Positions 24,826 through 34,888 of a stretch of 44,039 nt of DNA are shown here, one piece after another; position 1 is the first letter of the stretch, and every line of letters starts with the position of its first letter. The notes under the pieces are model-generated. The model was not told the origin of the DNA and did not search any database. It saw only the letters and a program-made list of their open reading frames with translations. Source of the stretch: Cylindrodendrum hubeiense (Eukaryota > Ascomycota > Sordariomycetes > Hypocreales > Nectriaceae). The stretch is taken from contig JAANBB010000347.1 in assembly GCA_014621425.1 (NCBI GenBank), forward strand, positions 1 to 44,039. Reading direction: 5' to 3'. The position numbers and the translations under genes are program-made.

Positions 24826-24978
24826 CAGTCCCAGATCATAGACTGGTCCCATATTACCATGTACTAGTCCCAGATTATCAGTCCCAAATTGTGTACTGGT
24901 TCCGTATTTCCAGTCCCAGATTGTGTACTGGCCCACATTACTGGTCAGTCACGGATTGTGTACTGGTCTATATTATTG
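24826..24978 (+). repeat. Degenerate tandem repeat, period about 32 bp
   Basis: Four to five diverged units share the core CAGTCCCAGATTGTGTACTGG and a variable tail. Clear unit starts are at 24,826, 24,879 and 24,911. A shortened unit lies between the first two, and a 35-base unit follows near 24,943. It is minisatellite-like, with no coding frame conserved across units. Confidence 0.7.
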
Positions 24979-25394
24979 GTTCCAGGTACTGAGATAGCAC
25001 CCACAAGCGGGCATTGACACGCAACTGGCAAATCAGAAACAAATGGTTGTCGATGTTCGGCTGACGGCAGTTGCACTTTGGGCTCATGCCATACCCCCAC
25101 GCTTGGAAATGGACCGTTCCATCCCACGTTCAAACCTCAGATGTGCAGATCATGACTACTGCTATATGATACATCAAACTTGGGAGGGGTTCGGGGGACA
25201 AACCAAGACCGTAAATCACAAATCTAAACAGCACTAAATCAGCTATGCATCTCGATCCTTTTCCATCAACCCATGAATAGTCATATCTACCGATACTCAT
25301 CTACCGATACTCATATTATCGTGACCTCCCTCTCAAAGCCTAATACGATAATCTTCATCATTTGTCACCAAAACAGATGCGCATCACCCCAGGC
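24979..25394. other. Intergenic DNA, no gene recognised
   Basis: Only short overlapping frames on both strands. A CTACCGATACTCAT direct repeat (two copies in tandem) occurs near 25,287-25,315. No functional signal seen. Confidence 0.5.
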
Positions 25395-25485
25395 AGACGA
25401 CTGGAAGATGGGTCCCATCGCCCCCTGGGATGACTTGGGCTTCAACGGCTATGGGATATTTTCCAAGATCGTCCAAACGATTGAC
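25395..25485 (+). pseudogene. Broken inverted duplicate of part of MRPL40 exon 1
   Basis: About 90 bases on the plus strand align with the coding strand of the MRPL40 gene at about 27,415-27,503, which lies on the minus strand. They share the runs ATGGGTCCC, ATCGCCCCC/CTCGCCCCC and GGCTTCAACGGCTATGG, at roughly 80% identity by eye. The translation keeps D-W-K-M-G-P-I-A-P and D-L-G-F-N-G-Y-G-I-F against N-W-E-M-G-P-L-A-P and D-L-G-F-N-G-Y-G-M-F in the intact protein. No KOW domain, start or mate exon is visible nearby, so this is a gene fragment about 2 kb from its parent and in opposite orientation. Confidence 0.75.
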
Positions 25486-25934
25486 TCAACAATCGTGGAG
25501 AATCTAATGAATGACACAACCCTCTCGGGTGTTAGAAGCCTAGCCCCCTTGATGATGCATACAAACCTGACCTGCGTTCAATTCATTGTGGCTGGATCCA
25601 ATCGAACCCCAGGTTAATGACCGCCACGCAGCATGTTACCCCAGCAGCTAAGCCATGGATTTCCCTCTGCTATTGCCTTTCCTATGTCTTAGAGGGTGCC
25701 TCGATTCTGCCGTATGAGTCGGTGTGCTTTGCTATAAAGAGGCCCCTCTGGGATCTCCTAGTATTGTGATTCCATCTAGGTCATGACTCTTCTTCCTTCA
25801 GCAGACCTCCGAAGCCGTCACCCGTCTGTATCTACAAACTCTTGTTAGCCTCTCGAAGTCTGCGTTGTTAGCCCTCCGTCTCTTTTGGCCCTTCAGCATC
25901 TTAGCAACCCTCTTCTCCAACCTTGTCTACCAAA

Positions 25935-26233
25935 ATGCCCTCCTCGCCAACACTCACCAAGCCCACGACTGGTGGCCAGAGACAGTTTGTTACATACCTA
26001 TGTGTCCTTCCACAGAAGGGTCTTATCCGCTAACTCTGTCTAGGACCAAAACTGGAAGCTCTATGCTCGCACCGTTTATCTACGACACGTCCTCCCTCCA
26101 GGACCGATTGATCCAGGACCCGGCCGGCAAAGCGGGGGAAACCAAGCCCCTTAGCCCAAACCCGAGCAAGGGCCGTGACAACACAGATAAAAAGAAAGAA
26201 GCCATGTACCAGTTGGTGACGTGGGGAGAATGA
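25935..26233 (+). CDS. Possible small two-exon gene, function unknown
   Basis: After a CT-rich leader, CTACCAAAATG gives a fungal start context at 25,935. The frame soon closes unless an intron is removed. A branch-point-like CTAAC and the acceptor TAG end at about 26,040, and a GTTTGT donor begins at 25,985. Splicing 25,985-26,040 joins Gln across the junction and yields about 80 residues ending at TGA 26,231-26,233, Lys/Ser/Pro-rich with no recognised domain. The alternative donor GTTACA at 25,989 gives a shorter product stopping near 26,146. No homologue is recognised. Transcript evidence would decide; it could also be a non-coding leader or a chance model. Confidence 0.35.
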
Positions 26234-26490
26234 GGCCAGTATCCGTGGTGCTAGCGCTGAGAGCTGCATACCAGCCAAGAACGGTGTTATTGAGTCGTTT
26301 ACGTACTGTAACAAGTCGGTCTGTTCAGATACATCAATACAAGTGAAGAGTCAATGGACAGGAAATAGTGCGTCTATTTTTGCGCCTCGTGATGTACATT
26401 GTAGTTGCACACGTATAATTACATTTGATTGTACCTCCCCTGGTACATCTGTCGCCGTAAAACACGTCCCCAAGGGCATCGTCGAGGGTT

Positions 26491-27673
26491 CTATTGCGGC
26501 GCTGTGGGAGGAATTGTCGAATCCTGTGTAACAGACGCAACCTCCGATAGACCGGCCTTCTTGAGCGCCGCCTCCTTCTTCTGGGCAATAACAGCACCCA
26601 GCTTCTCCAGCATCTCGTCGGTGAGTTCGGGCTCGCCCTTGGCAGCGCGGATCTCGCGCTGCATGGCGTGGAACTCTTGCAGAGGGGTCTGCATAGACAC
26701 AGCCGACTCCTGTCGGGCCTTCTTGGCCGCCTCCTCGGCCTCCCTCTTGTGGACGTACCAGCTCTCGTGGCGGGTTCGGAACTTGGAGAACTTGTTTCGC
26801 AGCTCGTCCAGGACCTGCTCGGGCATGGGGGGCGACAGGAGGTTGTAGTAGAATGTTCGGTCCTCGACCTGCTCGCGAATGGTATCCGAGGCCTGGGTTG
26901 TGTATTCAGGAGCCTGCACCTCAGGCCAGGGGATCACGACGTTGATTCCGGGAACTACTCGATCCCACTTCTTTCCGTTCTCCCATCGTTCCAGAGTCAT
27001 ATTGGGTGACTTCATGTTCGGGGGTATTCCCTTGAGCTGGTTGATGACGGTATCCTTCGTCACTCCCGTCTCGGGGTTGGTGATGGGATATACGAGACGA
27101 ATGGAACCGATCGAGAGGGGCATGGGCGCAGAACGGCTGTCATTGCCAAACATTCCGGCGGAGATAGCCTATTCGTAACTATTAGTATAATAAGGGATTG
27201 AGAAGGAAGAAACATACCCGGTGGTTGTTTTGCAGAGTCACATGGCCGGTCATGAGGTTGATTGTCCTGATGCGGTCAATCTTGCCCTTGTCCGGGCCAT
27301 CCAGGATAACCACACGGTCCTCAACCGCAAGGTTAAGCATCTTGACACCACCAGCCCAGCCACACCTCTTCTGGACAATCTCGGGTCGTGGCGAATACAG
27401 GCCATAGTTAGACCAATCGGTTCGGACGCTCTCGGCGAACATGCCATAGCCGTTGAAGCCCAGGTCACGCTTGGGGGCGAGGGGACCCATCTCCCAGTTC
27501 TCCGCGCGGGCCCGGCGCGCATCGAGGAGGTTCTCGCGGACTTCACTCACGGCACTTCGCAGGGCCTGTCGGTTTCGGAGCTTGTAGCCTTGGTGTTCGG
27601 TTTCTGCCTGCTTCTGCGCACGGCGGCCGGCCTGGCGCTGGGCCTGGGCGACCCGCTTGGCGAGCTTCTGCAT
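26491..27673 (-). CDS. MRPL40: Mitochondrial large-subunit ribosomal protein uL24m (MRPL40), two exons
   Basis: This is a structural protein of the mitochondrial large ribosomal subunit. Exon 1 is 27,673-27,218 (152 codons) and exon 2 is 27,168-26,491 (225 codons plus stop), giving a 377-residue protein. The 49-nt intron starts GTATGT, has a CTAAT-like branch point and ends TAG. The start is the first ATG in frame. The N-terminus (1-55) is very rich in Arg, Lys, Gln and Ala, fitting matrix import. Residues about 117-150 form the KOW motif typical of uL24 (V-I-L-D-G-P-D-K-G-K, then G-H-V-T-L-Q-N-N). The C-terminal half, charged and helical (A-E-E-A-A-K-K-A), is a fungal mitochondrial extension, and the length agrees with fungal MRPL40. 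An ATG at 27,821 opens a 92-codon upstream frame that overlaps the start. A short broken copy lies at 25.4 kb. Confidence 0.92.
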
Positions 27674-29846
27674 GGTGGGAGGGGGCGTCGGTCGATCGTG
27701 AAATGGGTTCGTGAGCTCTAGCAACCCATTGGGCGGAATTGAGGTGCTGGCGCCGAGCTGTCACGAGGGCGTGGTGATGGATTTCGTGGTGGAGTTGACG
27801 GCCGTGGGAAATTCTCGTCATGGTACCACGGAACTAGCCGCCGTGGCCTAGGGTGTGAAGTGGGGTTTGCACTGTCTTACGCACTGTCTTTTTGACATAA
27901 TGCACATGCAGCCTCGGAGACGTGATAGCTTCACTTTCAGCATCAGAGATATTGCTCTCTTACAGGGTTGTCCAGGTTTACTCCCCAACTCTCTTCAATT
28001 TCTTTGTTTTTCTTTTTTGTTTGGCATTCAATTGAAAAGGGGTTAAGCTTTGCACTCTCCCAATTCGCGGAACCGTTCACACAATCCGAATGTGATCGTG
28101 CGTGTTAGGTGTCATGCTCACCATTTACTCAATTATTGAAATGAAGTTATAAACATGAAGCATTGCCATGTCGGGACACAGGATGGGACCATTGGTAGTA
28201 ATGCTGGACGTTGTGTGCCTCGTTGTCTAGGCAATGCCGGCGTCGCATCGGGGAAGCATCTTAAGATCCGGAATCCGGGAAAACTGGTACTAGGACGAAG
28301 TCTTCTGACCATTCACATCGGTTGCGATACGTTGCACAGGAGATAGCCTGTCGGTCGCAAAAGTAAAAAGAGGAAGCGAATGGCACCTGATGTCTGCATC
28401 AACCCTGCCAATGCTGTGCCAGTGTTCTTGGCGCAATCCAATGAAGAGGTTCCGTAACGGCATCGGGATATGAGATAAGCACGTGCTCGCCTCCCTAGGT
28501 TCGGTCACCCGGGACGGCTCCCTCCCAAAGACAAGGGCAAAGGGATGGATGATGGAGGTGGGAATAAAAATAGATGGAATCAATTTCTCAATTCTACGTA
28601 CGCCTGTGCCATCCTGGAGAACCGGAAATACGGGACTCTGGGGGCCCGAGGGTGTGTGGAAGACATCAATTAAGACCAGGACCCATGACATGGAATATCG
28701 GGCTGGGTGTCATTTTCCAGAATACTGTACTAGCGATGGATAGATGGCGCCAGCTAGAGGAGTGAGTTCCATCAGGCAGATTTGGCTGTCCTCCGTGCAG
28801 GCCTCCGGAATTTGGTACGTACGAGTCCTAGACTGTCGGGTCGGATGTAGGACTTTCCCTCTACTGCTGGCCTGTCTCACTGGGTGGCCTGCCACTGGCA
28901 CTGCTTTAGAACAGGACTGTGCATGCAGGACATGATAGAATGACATGGGCCAGAGCTTGTGCCGACATCCATCACCTCACCTCACATCTGGCGCGCGACG
29001 CTACGTAACGCGCTCCGTATTTGGTACAACACATACGTACTCAAGCTCCAGGAAAACCACCAAAAAAAGCACTGCCAACGGGGACAATACACTAGAGCGG
29101 GACGTCGAGGCGCTAGCGGCGGTGAGCGAGCGTAAACGGGCTTGAATGGGAGACTGGAGAGGTTGGCAATAACAATATACGCGTAGTTAGTTGTCAACCG
29201 GCTTCCATCTTTCCAGGTCATTAGATCCCCACGATCGGAAGGAGGCCAGATAGGGATGGATACGTAACCACACGGAGACAGGGTCGCTCGTCAACATCAA
29301 ACACCGAGCAAATCAGCCGTCCCCTTTTGTGCCATGACCACTCACGACCTACCTGTTGGTAGCAGATAGCGGATCCCAGGTGGGAATCTCCAAGGCAAGA
29401 TCCCTTCCCCAGCTGGACAGGCCAGAATACCCGGTGTCGAGGTGTGATAGATGACGCCGTACAAAGCATGGTGGATAGAGCTGGTTAGTGTCGTCCTGCC
29501 CGAATGACACAGGCTGAGCCATGGTTTCAGCCCCGGAGCCATGGAGCTAGAGCCTCGGATTCGCAAGCAGATGGGAGAGGACGCCTGGAGGAATGAATCT
29601 CTAGAACCAGCATGGACCAGATCAGGACTGTACAGTGGGTCAAGGACCGGCTGCATGGCGCTACACGTCAGGCCGATGGGAAGCCGCAGAGCTGTCACAG
29701 CCTCGTGTCTAGACGACCGCCAACGGCGACTGTGACAGTGTTTAGGACGACGATGACACGAAGGCAGACAATGCAACCACCGACGCCAAAGGCTGACTCC
29801 GGGATTCCGCCTAAGGCTACGCAAAGACTCATCGGCTTCGCTGTGG
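27674..29846. other. Intergenic region upstream of MRPL40; no convincing gene
   Basis: Frames up to 171 codons exist on both strands, but none shows recognisable domains, coherent codon use or splice-site support. It probably holds the MRPL40 promoter and the distal promoter of the plus-strand transcription unit beginning near 29.88 kb. Confidence 0.5.
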
Positions 29847-29853
29847 TATAAAA
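29847..29853 (+). promoter_or_regulatory. TATA-box-like element upstream of a long leader, possibly of rho1
   Basis: TATAAAA is followed 40-150 bases downstream by an ATG-free C/A-rich stretch (repeated CAATC, ACCACC, CATCATC), which resembles a fungal 5' untranslated region. The first ATG after it is at 30,339. It may mark a distal rho1 start with a spliced leader, or an unrecognised transcript. Confidence 0.35.
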
Positions 29854-31493
29854 ACAAGAGGGAAGGAGGCTACAACTGGAGGCCATCATCTTGCACCATA
29901 ACAAACAGCCCCCTTGGAACAATCCCTCAAATCAAACCAGTCAATCAAACCACCACAGCGACCACGGTGAACCCGATCAACACCGACCCCTTCAATCTTC
30001 ACCCGTTGATCCAGCTCTCCACCGAATCCATCTCGTCATCATCCGCTAATTAGCTGTTTTCGCCCCCTCCCTTCGGCATCAACAAGCGAGCACCGCATTC
30101 ACACACTGGCTGCTGTTTTGGCTGACCGCCTGTGACGGAAAGCCACTGAGTGTTTGTCACCGTTTGTCCAGGTGCACCAGAAGCCCACAGCCTGTACGCT
30201 TTGCTCGCCTCAGCAAGCAGCAAACCACAGCACCCGCGCACCGCACCGCAGCACAGCCAGGTGCCAAACGGCCACTGAAAGTTTAGCGGAGGCCGGTAAT
30301 TTAGGTCGGTACCTCCACGAGTCCTGCAGGCCCGGTACATGCCCTCAGCCCCCGGGTCCTGGAACAGCACTGTGCACGCACTGGGCACCCCCACTAATTG
30401 CTCGGCGAACAGTGCACCGCGCCACGACTGGCCAGCCTTTTGGCGGTTAACCAACACCTGTTGCCACTCACACGAGCTCTGGCGCCAGGACCAACACACG
30501 CACGCGCCGCTCGTTGCCTCAGGATCCCATCTACGCGGCCCCTTTCGTGTCCTCGGTGTCCGCGAAGCCAGGTACCGCCCGAGTGCCGCCGCCCGCAAAA
30601 AGGTACCTCCAACCCCCAACCTCAAGCCCAGACACCAGGGGAAAACACCACCCACCCGTCCCAAGCCAGGCCCCAGTATCGCAGCCCCGGCAACAACAAA
30701 GCGCCGGCCGCCCGCACGCACTTGCGTAGTAGTTCGCACTTGCCGTGGTCATGCTGGGCCTGGTCGCCCCGTTTTTCACACCCGGTGTCTCGGTTCCTGG
30801 CCTGTTCGGGGAGGCCTCTGGGTGCTTGAGACCGCTGATCAACAGTGCTAACATTTGCTCGTCAGTAGGACTTGTGGTTGTCAGGCAATTTCGCGGCGTC
30901 GTGCCCCAACCAGCTATCAGTTCCTAGGGTCGGAAGCCTGCGGCTGCTGCTCTGTTGCCCTGTTGCTCTGTTGCTACAGTACCAACCCACGAAAACACAG
31001 TACGAATTAGCATCCCTCACTGGGCCCACTCAAGCTCCCCAAGTACTCCTCGCCGACAGACGGGCGTCACTGCGCCGCTCTCTGCGCTCTCGCCGCTGCC
31101 ACCACGGTGCCACTGCCCCAACAACCTTGTCCATTCGCCAGCGCCAGCCCCCCAGGCCTAAGCCCAAGCCCAGCTTAGGTACCTGCCTTGGACCTTACCA
31201 CCTGGCTCCTTGCTCCTTGCACCTTGCTCCTTGCCTATTCGTACCTTGCCTGCCTGGGCCTGCCTTACCTTTTTTCCTTTCCCTTTCCCGCTACCTGACC
31301 TAAACCAAACCAAACCCCCTTCTGACGTCCTCTTTCCGCGTCCAACTTTCCTCCTCCTTCTCCATCCCATCCCCCATCGACCCGCAGCCGCCGCTCGCGT
31401 CCCATCTCGCAACGCAACGCAACCTCTGCAACATTCTCGTCTCCGACCGCTCACCACTCCATCACCAACTCCATCCCCTTCAAAACAGACACT
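29854..31493 (+). promoter_or_regulatory. Long GC- and CT-rich leader/promoter region of rho1
   Basis: From about 31,200 to the rho1 ATG the plus strand is strongly pyrimidine-rich (long C and T runs, e.g. 31,265-31,295), then CCATCACC/CAACTCC motifs. This is typical of the core promoter and leader of strongly expressed ascomycete genes. Between 30,050 and 31,200 there are several overlapping frames on both strands, up to 229 codons, of low complexity (Pro/Ala/Arg/Thr) and no similarity. I take them as GC-driven. Confidence 0.5.
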
Positions 31494-32639
31494 ATGGCTG
31501 AGATCCGCCGAAAGCTCGTCATCGTTGGCGACGGTGCCTGCGGCAAAACCTGCTTGTTGATGTGAGTTGGCCTGAAGCACGCCCCCCGTCGGCGTCCCCC
31601 GTTCCCCAGCCTGCCCAGCCCATCCCAAGGCTGGATGCTGGCATTTGCCCTCGGCTCCCCTTCGCTGTCGCCATCCTCTTCCATCGATCAATCACTAACT
31701 CGTCCTCAGTGTTTTCTCCAAGGGCACTTTCCCTGAGGTAAGAATTGGCTCGACTGCCCCGATGCTCCTCGCCCATCGCCCCCGTTGAACCGCCGGCCCC
31801 ATCATGACGAAGCCTATCTCGGCACGCAGTCCCTTCACAATTCGACCTCACTTCATCGCCCAGCAACCAAATCATGCACATTCATCGTCGCTCCCGCTGA
31901 CTCTATCTCTCCCCGCAGGTTTACGTCCCCACCGTTTTCGAGAACTATGTCGCCGATGTCGAGGTCGATGGCAAGCACGTCGAGCTGGCCCTGTGGGATA
32001 CTGCTGGTCAGGAGGATTACGACCGTCTCCGACCCCTGTCCTACCCCGACTCCCACGTTATCCTGATCTGCTTCGCTGTCGACTCTCCCGATTCCCTCGA
32101 CAACGTCCAGGAGAAGGTATGCTCATCCCGCCGCTGCTACTACAGCTGCACCTCCTCGAATTTCCATTTACACAAGGCACATGCTGACACGTGCCTCAAC
32201 TACAGTGGATCTCTGAGGTTCTGCACTTCTGCCAGGGTCTCCCCATCATCCTCGTCGGCTGCAAGAAGGATCTGCGATACGACCAGAAGATCCTTGAGGA
32301 GCTCCGAAAGACCAGTCAGAAGCCCGTCTCCCCCGAGGAGGTAAATAACCCCAACAATCCCATCCCGGCTACGCCCATACGGTGTCATGGTGCACATATC
32401 CATGTGCACATTACCCTTGGCACCGGGGAACCGTCTTCATTCACGAACCATAACTAACCACATGATGTCTTTAGGGTGAGGAGATCCGCAAGAAGATTGG
32501 TGCCTACAAGTACCTCGAGTGCTCCGCCAAGACCAACGAGGGTGTCCGCGAGGTATTTGAGCACGCTACCCGCGCCGCTCTTCTGTCTCGCTCAGGCAGC
32601 GGCCGCGGCGGCAAGAAGCACAAGTGCCTTGTCCTGTAA
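31494..32639 (+). CDS. rho1: Rho1 family small GTPase, five exons
   Basis: This is a membrane-anchored GTP switch controlling cell-wall beta-1,3-glucan synthase, protein kinase C and actin in fungi (family knowledge). Exons are 31,494-31,561, 31,710-31,737 (28 nt), 31,919-32,116, 32,206-32,340 and 32,475-32,639; all introns are GT..AG. The 197-residue product shows the P-loop G-D-G-A-C-G-K-T (12-19), effector loop P-T-V-F-E-N-Y (36-42), W-D-T-A-G-Q-E (58-64), the Rho1-type G-C-K-K-D-L (116-121) and E-C-S-A-K (158-162). A basic stretch G-K-K-H-K precedes the CAAX box C-L-V-L, whose final Leu predicts geranylgeranylation. The Rho insert helix (about 122-140) is present. Every catalytic residue is intact (Gly14, Gln63). 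Rho1 rather than Cdc42 or Rac is indicated by M-A-E-I-R-R-K and F-S-K-G-T-F-P-E. Confidence 0.97.
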
Positions 32640-34515
32640 ATGGGGACCTTGTGTCCTTGAGCGGAACACACACGTACCTGTTTCGGCTCGACCAGTGTGG
32701 TAATCCATCATCGTTCTAGTTCACCCTCAACTTGGCCCCGGCTGTTCAGATGATACGGGTTGCGACAACCAAGATGGCGACGGTTGTCGATGTGCATTCG
32801 GTTTTCTCGGAATCTGGAGTTTGATATCGTCTCGCTCGTGCCAAGGTCCATCAGCCCATACCCCAAGCCCCTGTCTGGCTGATGGTTCTCCTCGGCGACT
32901 CGGCGAGGACCACCGACTCCTCTCGATCTCTACGATAGGGGTCTGAGGGGGCTATACGGGTGAGGGCATCATGCTGCCTGATACCTCGTCATTTTTCTTA
33001 TTACCAGTGGCAGGCGAGCGGGACCTTGTTTTATGTATCTCTGCGTATTTGCGTATGGGGACGGCGGGCCAGATGTTTTTTTGTGTTGGGGCAGCCGAGG
33101 AGGAGGATGAGGATGGTCTCTGTCTCGTCTCTATCTCTGGGTCTGACTTTGTCTCCCTCAGGGCAGAGACGAGGAGCGGAGGCCTTTGTGGGCTGGTTGC
33201 GCGAGAGTATGTGTGTGTGTGTGTGGAAACGGGGTCCGGCTGGGGGAACCGAGTCGGGCCAGGCGATAAATCTTTTCATTTTCTCTCGAAGCCTCGAAAC
33301 CGTTACTTAGACCATGGAGATGGGACATCTATTGCGTAGGGCCTGCCTGTTTAATCTCTGTTGTTTTTTGCCGTCTTAATCCCGATTGTTCTGGCTTCTT
33401 GCGAGTGTGGCTGTTTGTCTATGTCTAGTGCCGTTGTGAATGTCCTGTCAACTATAACTATAACGTTTGGTTGGTGTTTTTGAGTGTCAGTCTATCTATC
33501 CACCGATATCGTATATATGCGTCTCTGAGTGCCAGTCCGTTTATCGACCTATACTGGGGTGGTTGTGTTTAACGCATACCCTTTGCCTAGTGACGTCGGC
33601 GGTGTCTTATCCAGCTATGACGTCCCAGGACCTAACTCTAGTCTCTTTGCCTACCTATTCCTCTTGTTCCCATCCCTTGTCTGGCTGCCTCCCTCCCTCC
33701 TTTGTTGACCTTTGGTGCTGAGTATTGCCTTGGCCCGGTTCTGGGGTCATGTGTCAATCGTCCCACTCAAAGTTGTAGCTCGCCGTATTACTTGAGACCA
33801 CAAAGCGCTGACGGCGGGACAGGGTGATGTAATCCCCAAAGGCACCTCTATCCCGCAGCAGATGCACCTGCGGTTAGTGGTCGGCAGTGCACCAGACGGG
33901 CGGCGCCAGTGCCGAGGCCTAGGCTGACTGTGTTGGTCTCCATGCGCAGCAGCATTATGTCTCCGGATCGCGAGATGGATGGGCGAGATGCCTAGAAGGG
34001 CTGAGACTTGCTTAGCTGGGGCTTGTTATCTTACTTTGCTAGGTGGGTGCGCTACGGATGAGGGGGAGGGGCAGAGGTGTCATGGCGAGGGTCACACTGA
34101 TGGTGGGCGGTTAGGGCGGGGGATGGAGGATAAGGGAGATGAGGTTTCATCATACTTTATGACTTCATCGAGTTTATTTAGCTCATGGACTTGCCTGGTT
34201 CACCGACTTTATCACCATAGATGCGAGGATATGAATGAGGTTGTTAACGAGTAGAATGAATGAGTGTAATAGGTCGGTAAAATCACATGAACGTTGTCCC
34301 AACGATGTCATAGTTCCGCGCAAAGAAGTAGTCCAGACTAGACACCTCCCATCCCATTCCATCGCCTCTTCAACACAACGCAACGCAACTAATGCAGCCT
34401 CCCTTATGAACTACTACAGGACTCCTCACTTCGCCATTCCCAACCCATCGGTACATGATCCCAAGGGCAGCTCCTCCGCGTGTTGTCGGCGGGGGCCGCC
34501 CACGGAGGGGCTAGC
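32640..34515. other. rho1 3' region and intergenic DNA
   Basis: It begins with the rho1 3' untranslated region. A short (TG)n microsatellite lies near 33,211-33,226. Short frames on both strands are G/C- or T-rich without similarity. No gene supported. Confidence 0.5.
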
Positions 34516-34762
34516 TTAGACGGGGCAGTGCTAGAGAGACGTTGTGTGGTTAGTCTCGAGTTTCGTACCCGCCGTCGCAATGGGACAAAGGGAAGCGGAA
34601 AGGTTCGCCGAGCAGGATGGAGGGAATGTGACGAGATGACGGGACACAGTAGCGACGGGGAATACTTACAGCGCCACAGGCACCGCAGTCCTTGTTGTCG
34701 CCGGAGATGGAGGCGCTGCACTTGGGGCAGGTCGCGCCGTGGTAGTTGACGAGGGGCTCCAT
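34516..34762 (-). CDS. 35-residue zinc-ribbon micro-protein, two exons
   Basis: Exon 1 is 34,762-34,670 (31 codons) and exon 2 is 34,530-34,516 (four codons and TAA). The 139-nt intron has a strong GTAAGT donor, a consensus CTAAC branch point and a CTCTAG acceptor. The product has C-P-K-C at 12-15 and C-G-A-C at 26-29, a C-x2-C-x10-C-x2-C zinc-ribbon pattern, followed by a fifth Cys at 33. Only about ten residues precede the first knuckle, so it is nothing but the zinc-binding unit. A CT-rich leader precedes the ATG, as in well-expressed genes here. I do not recognise a named family. Likely roles are a small metal-binding or ribosome/transcription accessory peptide, but that is inference. Confidence 0.7.
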
Positions 34763-34846
34763 GTTAGAGGTGTTGGTGGGTGTGGATAGGGACCGAGTAT
34801 GTATTGAGTGATGTGTAATGTCGTGGATTTCGTTCGATGAGCACTT

Positions 34847-34888
34847 AGAGGAGAAGAGGAAGAAGAGGAAGAAGGAAGAGGAGGAGGG
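34847..34888 (-). promoter_or_regulatory. Polypyrimidine tract upstream of the zinc-ribbon micro-gene
   Basis: Read on the minus strand this is an almost unbroken CTTCCTCTTCT-type run about 85-125 bases before the ATG at 34,762. It is followed by CACATCACTCAATACA and CACACCCACCAACACC motifs typical of ascomycete leaders. Confidence 0.55.

Noticed and set aside
26429..27178. Several plus-strand frames opposite MRPL40
   Set aside because: They are antisense shadows of a gene well supported by its KOW motif and intron.
28290..28691. A 133-codon minus-strand frame with a true ATG
   Set aside because: No recognised domain, no leader-like upstream sequence and no homologue that I know; could be chance.
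29342..29857. A 171-codon minus-strand frame
   Set aside because: No similarity, Ser/Arg/Cys-rich, no splice or promoter support; TATA-like sequence on the other strand overlaps its start.
30050..30739. A 229-codon minus-strand frame and a 170-codon plus-strand frame (30,339-30,851)
   Set aside because: They overlap each other, are Pro/Arg/Ala/Gly-rich and low in complexity, lack known domains, and the minus-strand one starts at GTG. They are probably a by-product of high GC in a leader region.
33211..33226. A (TG)n run in the rho1 downstream region
   Set aside because: It is an ordinary short microsatellite with no sign of function.
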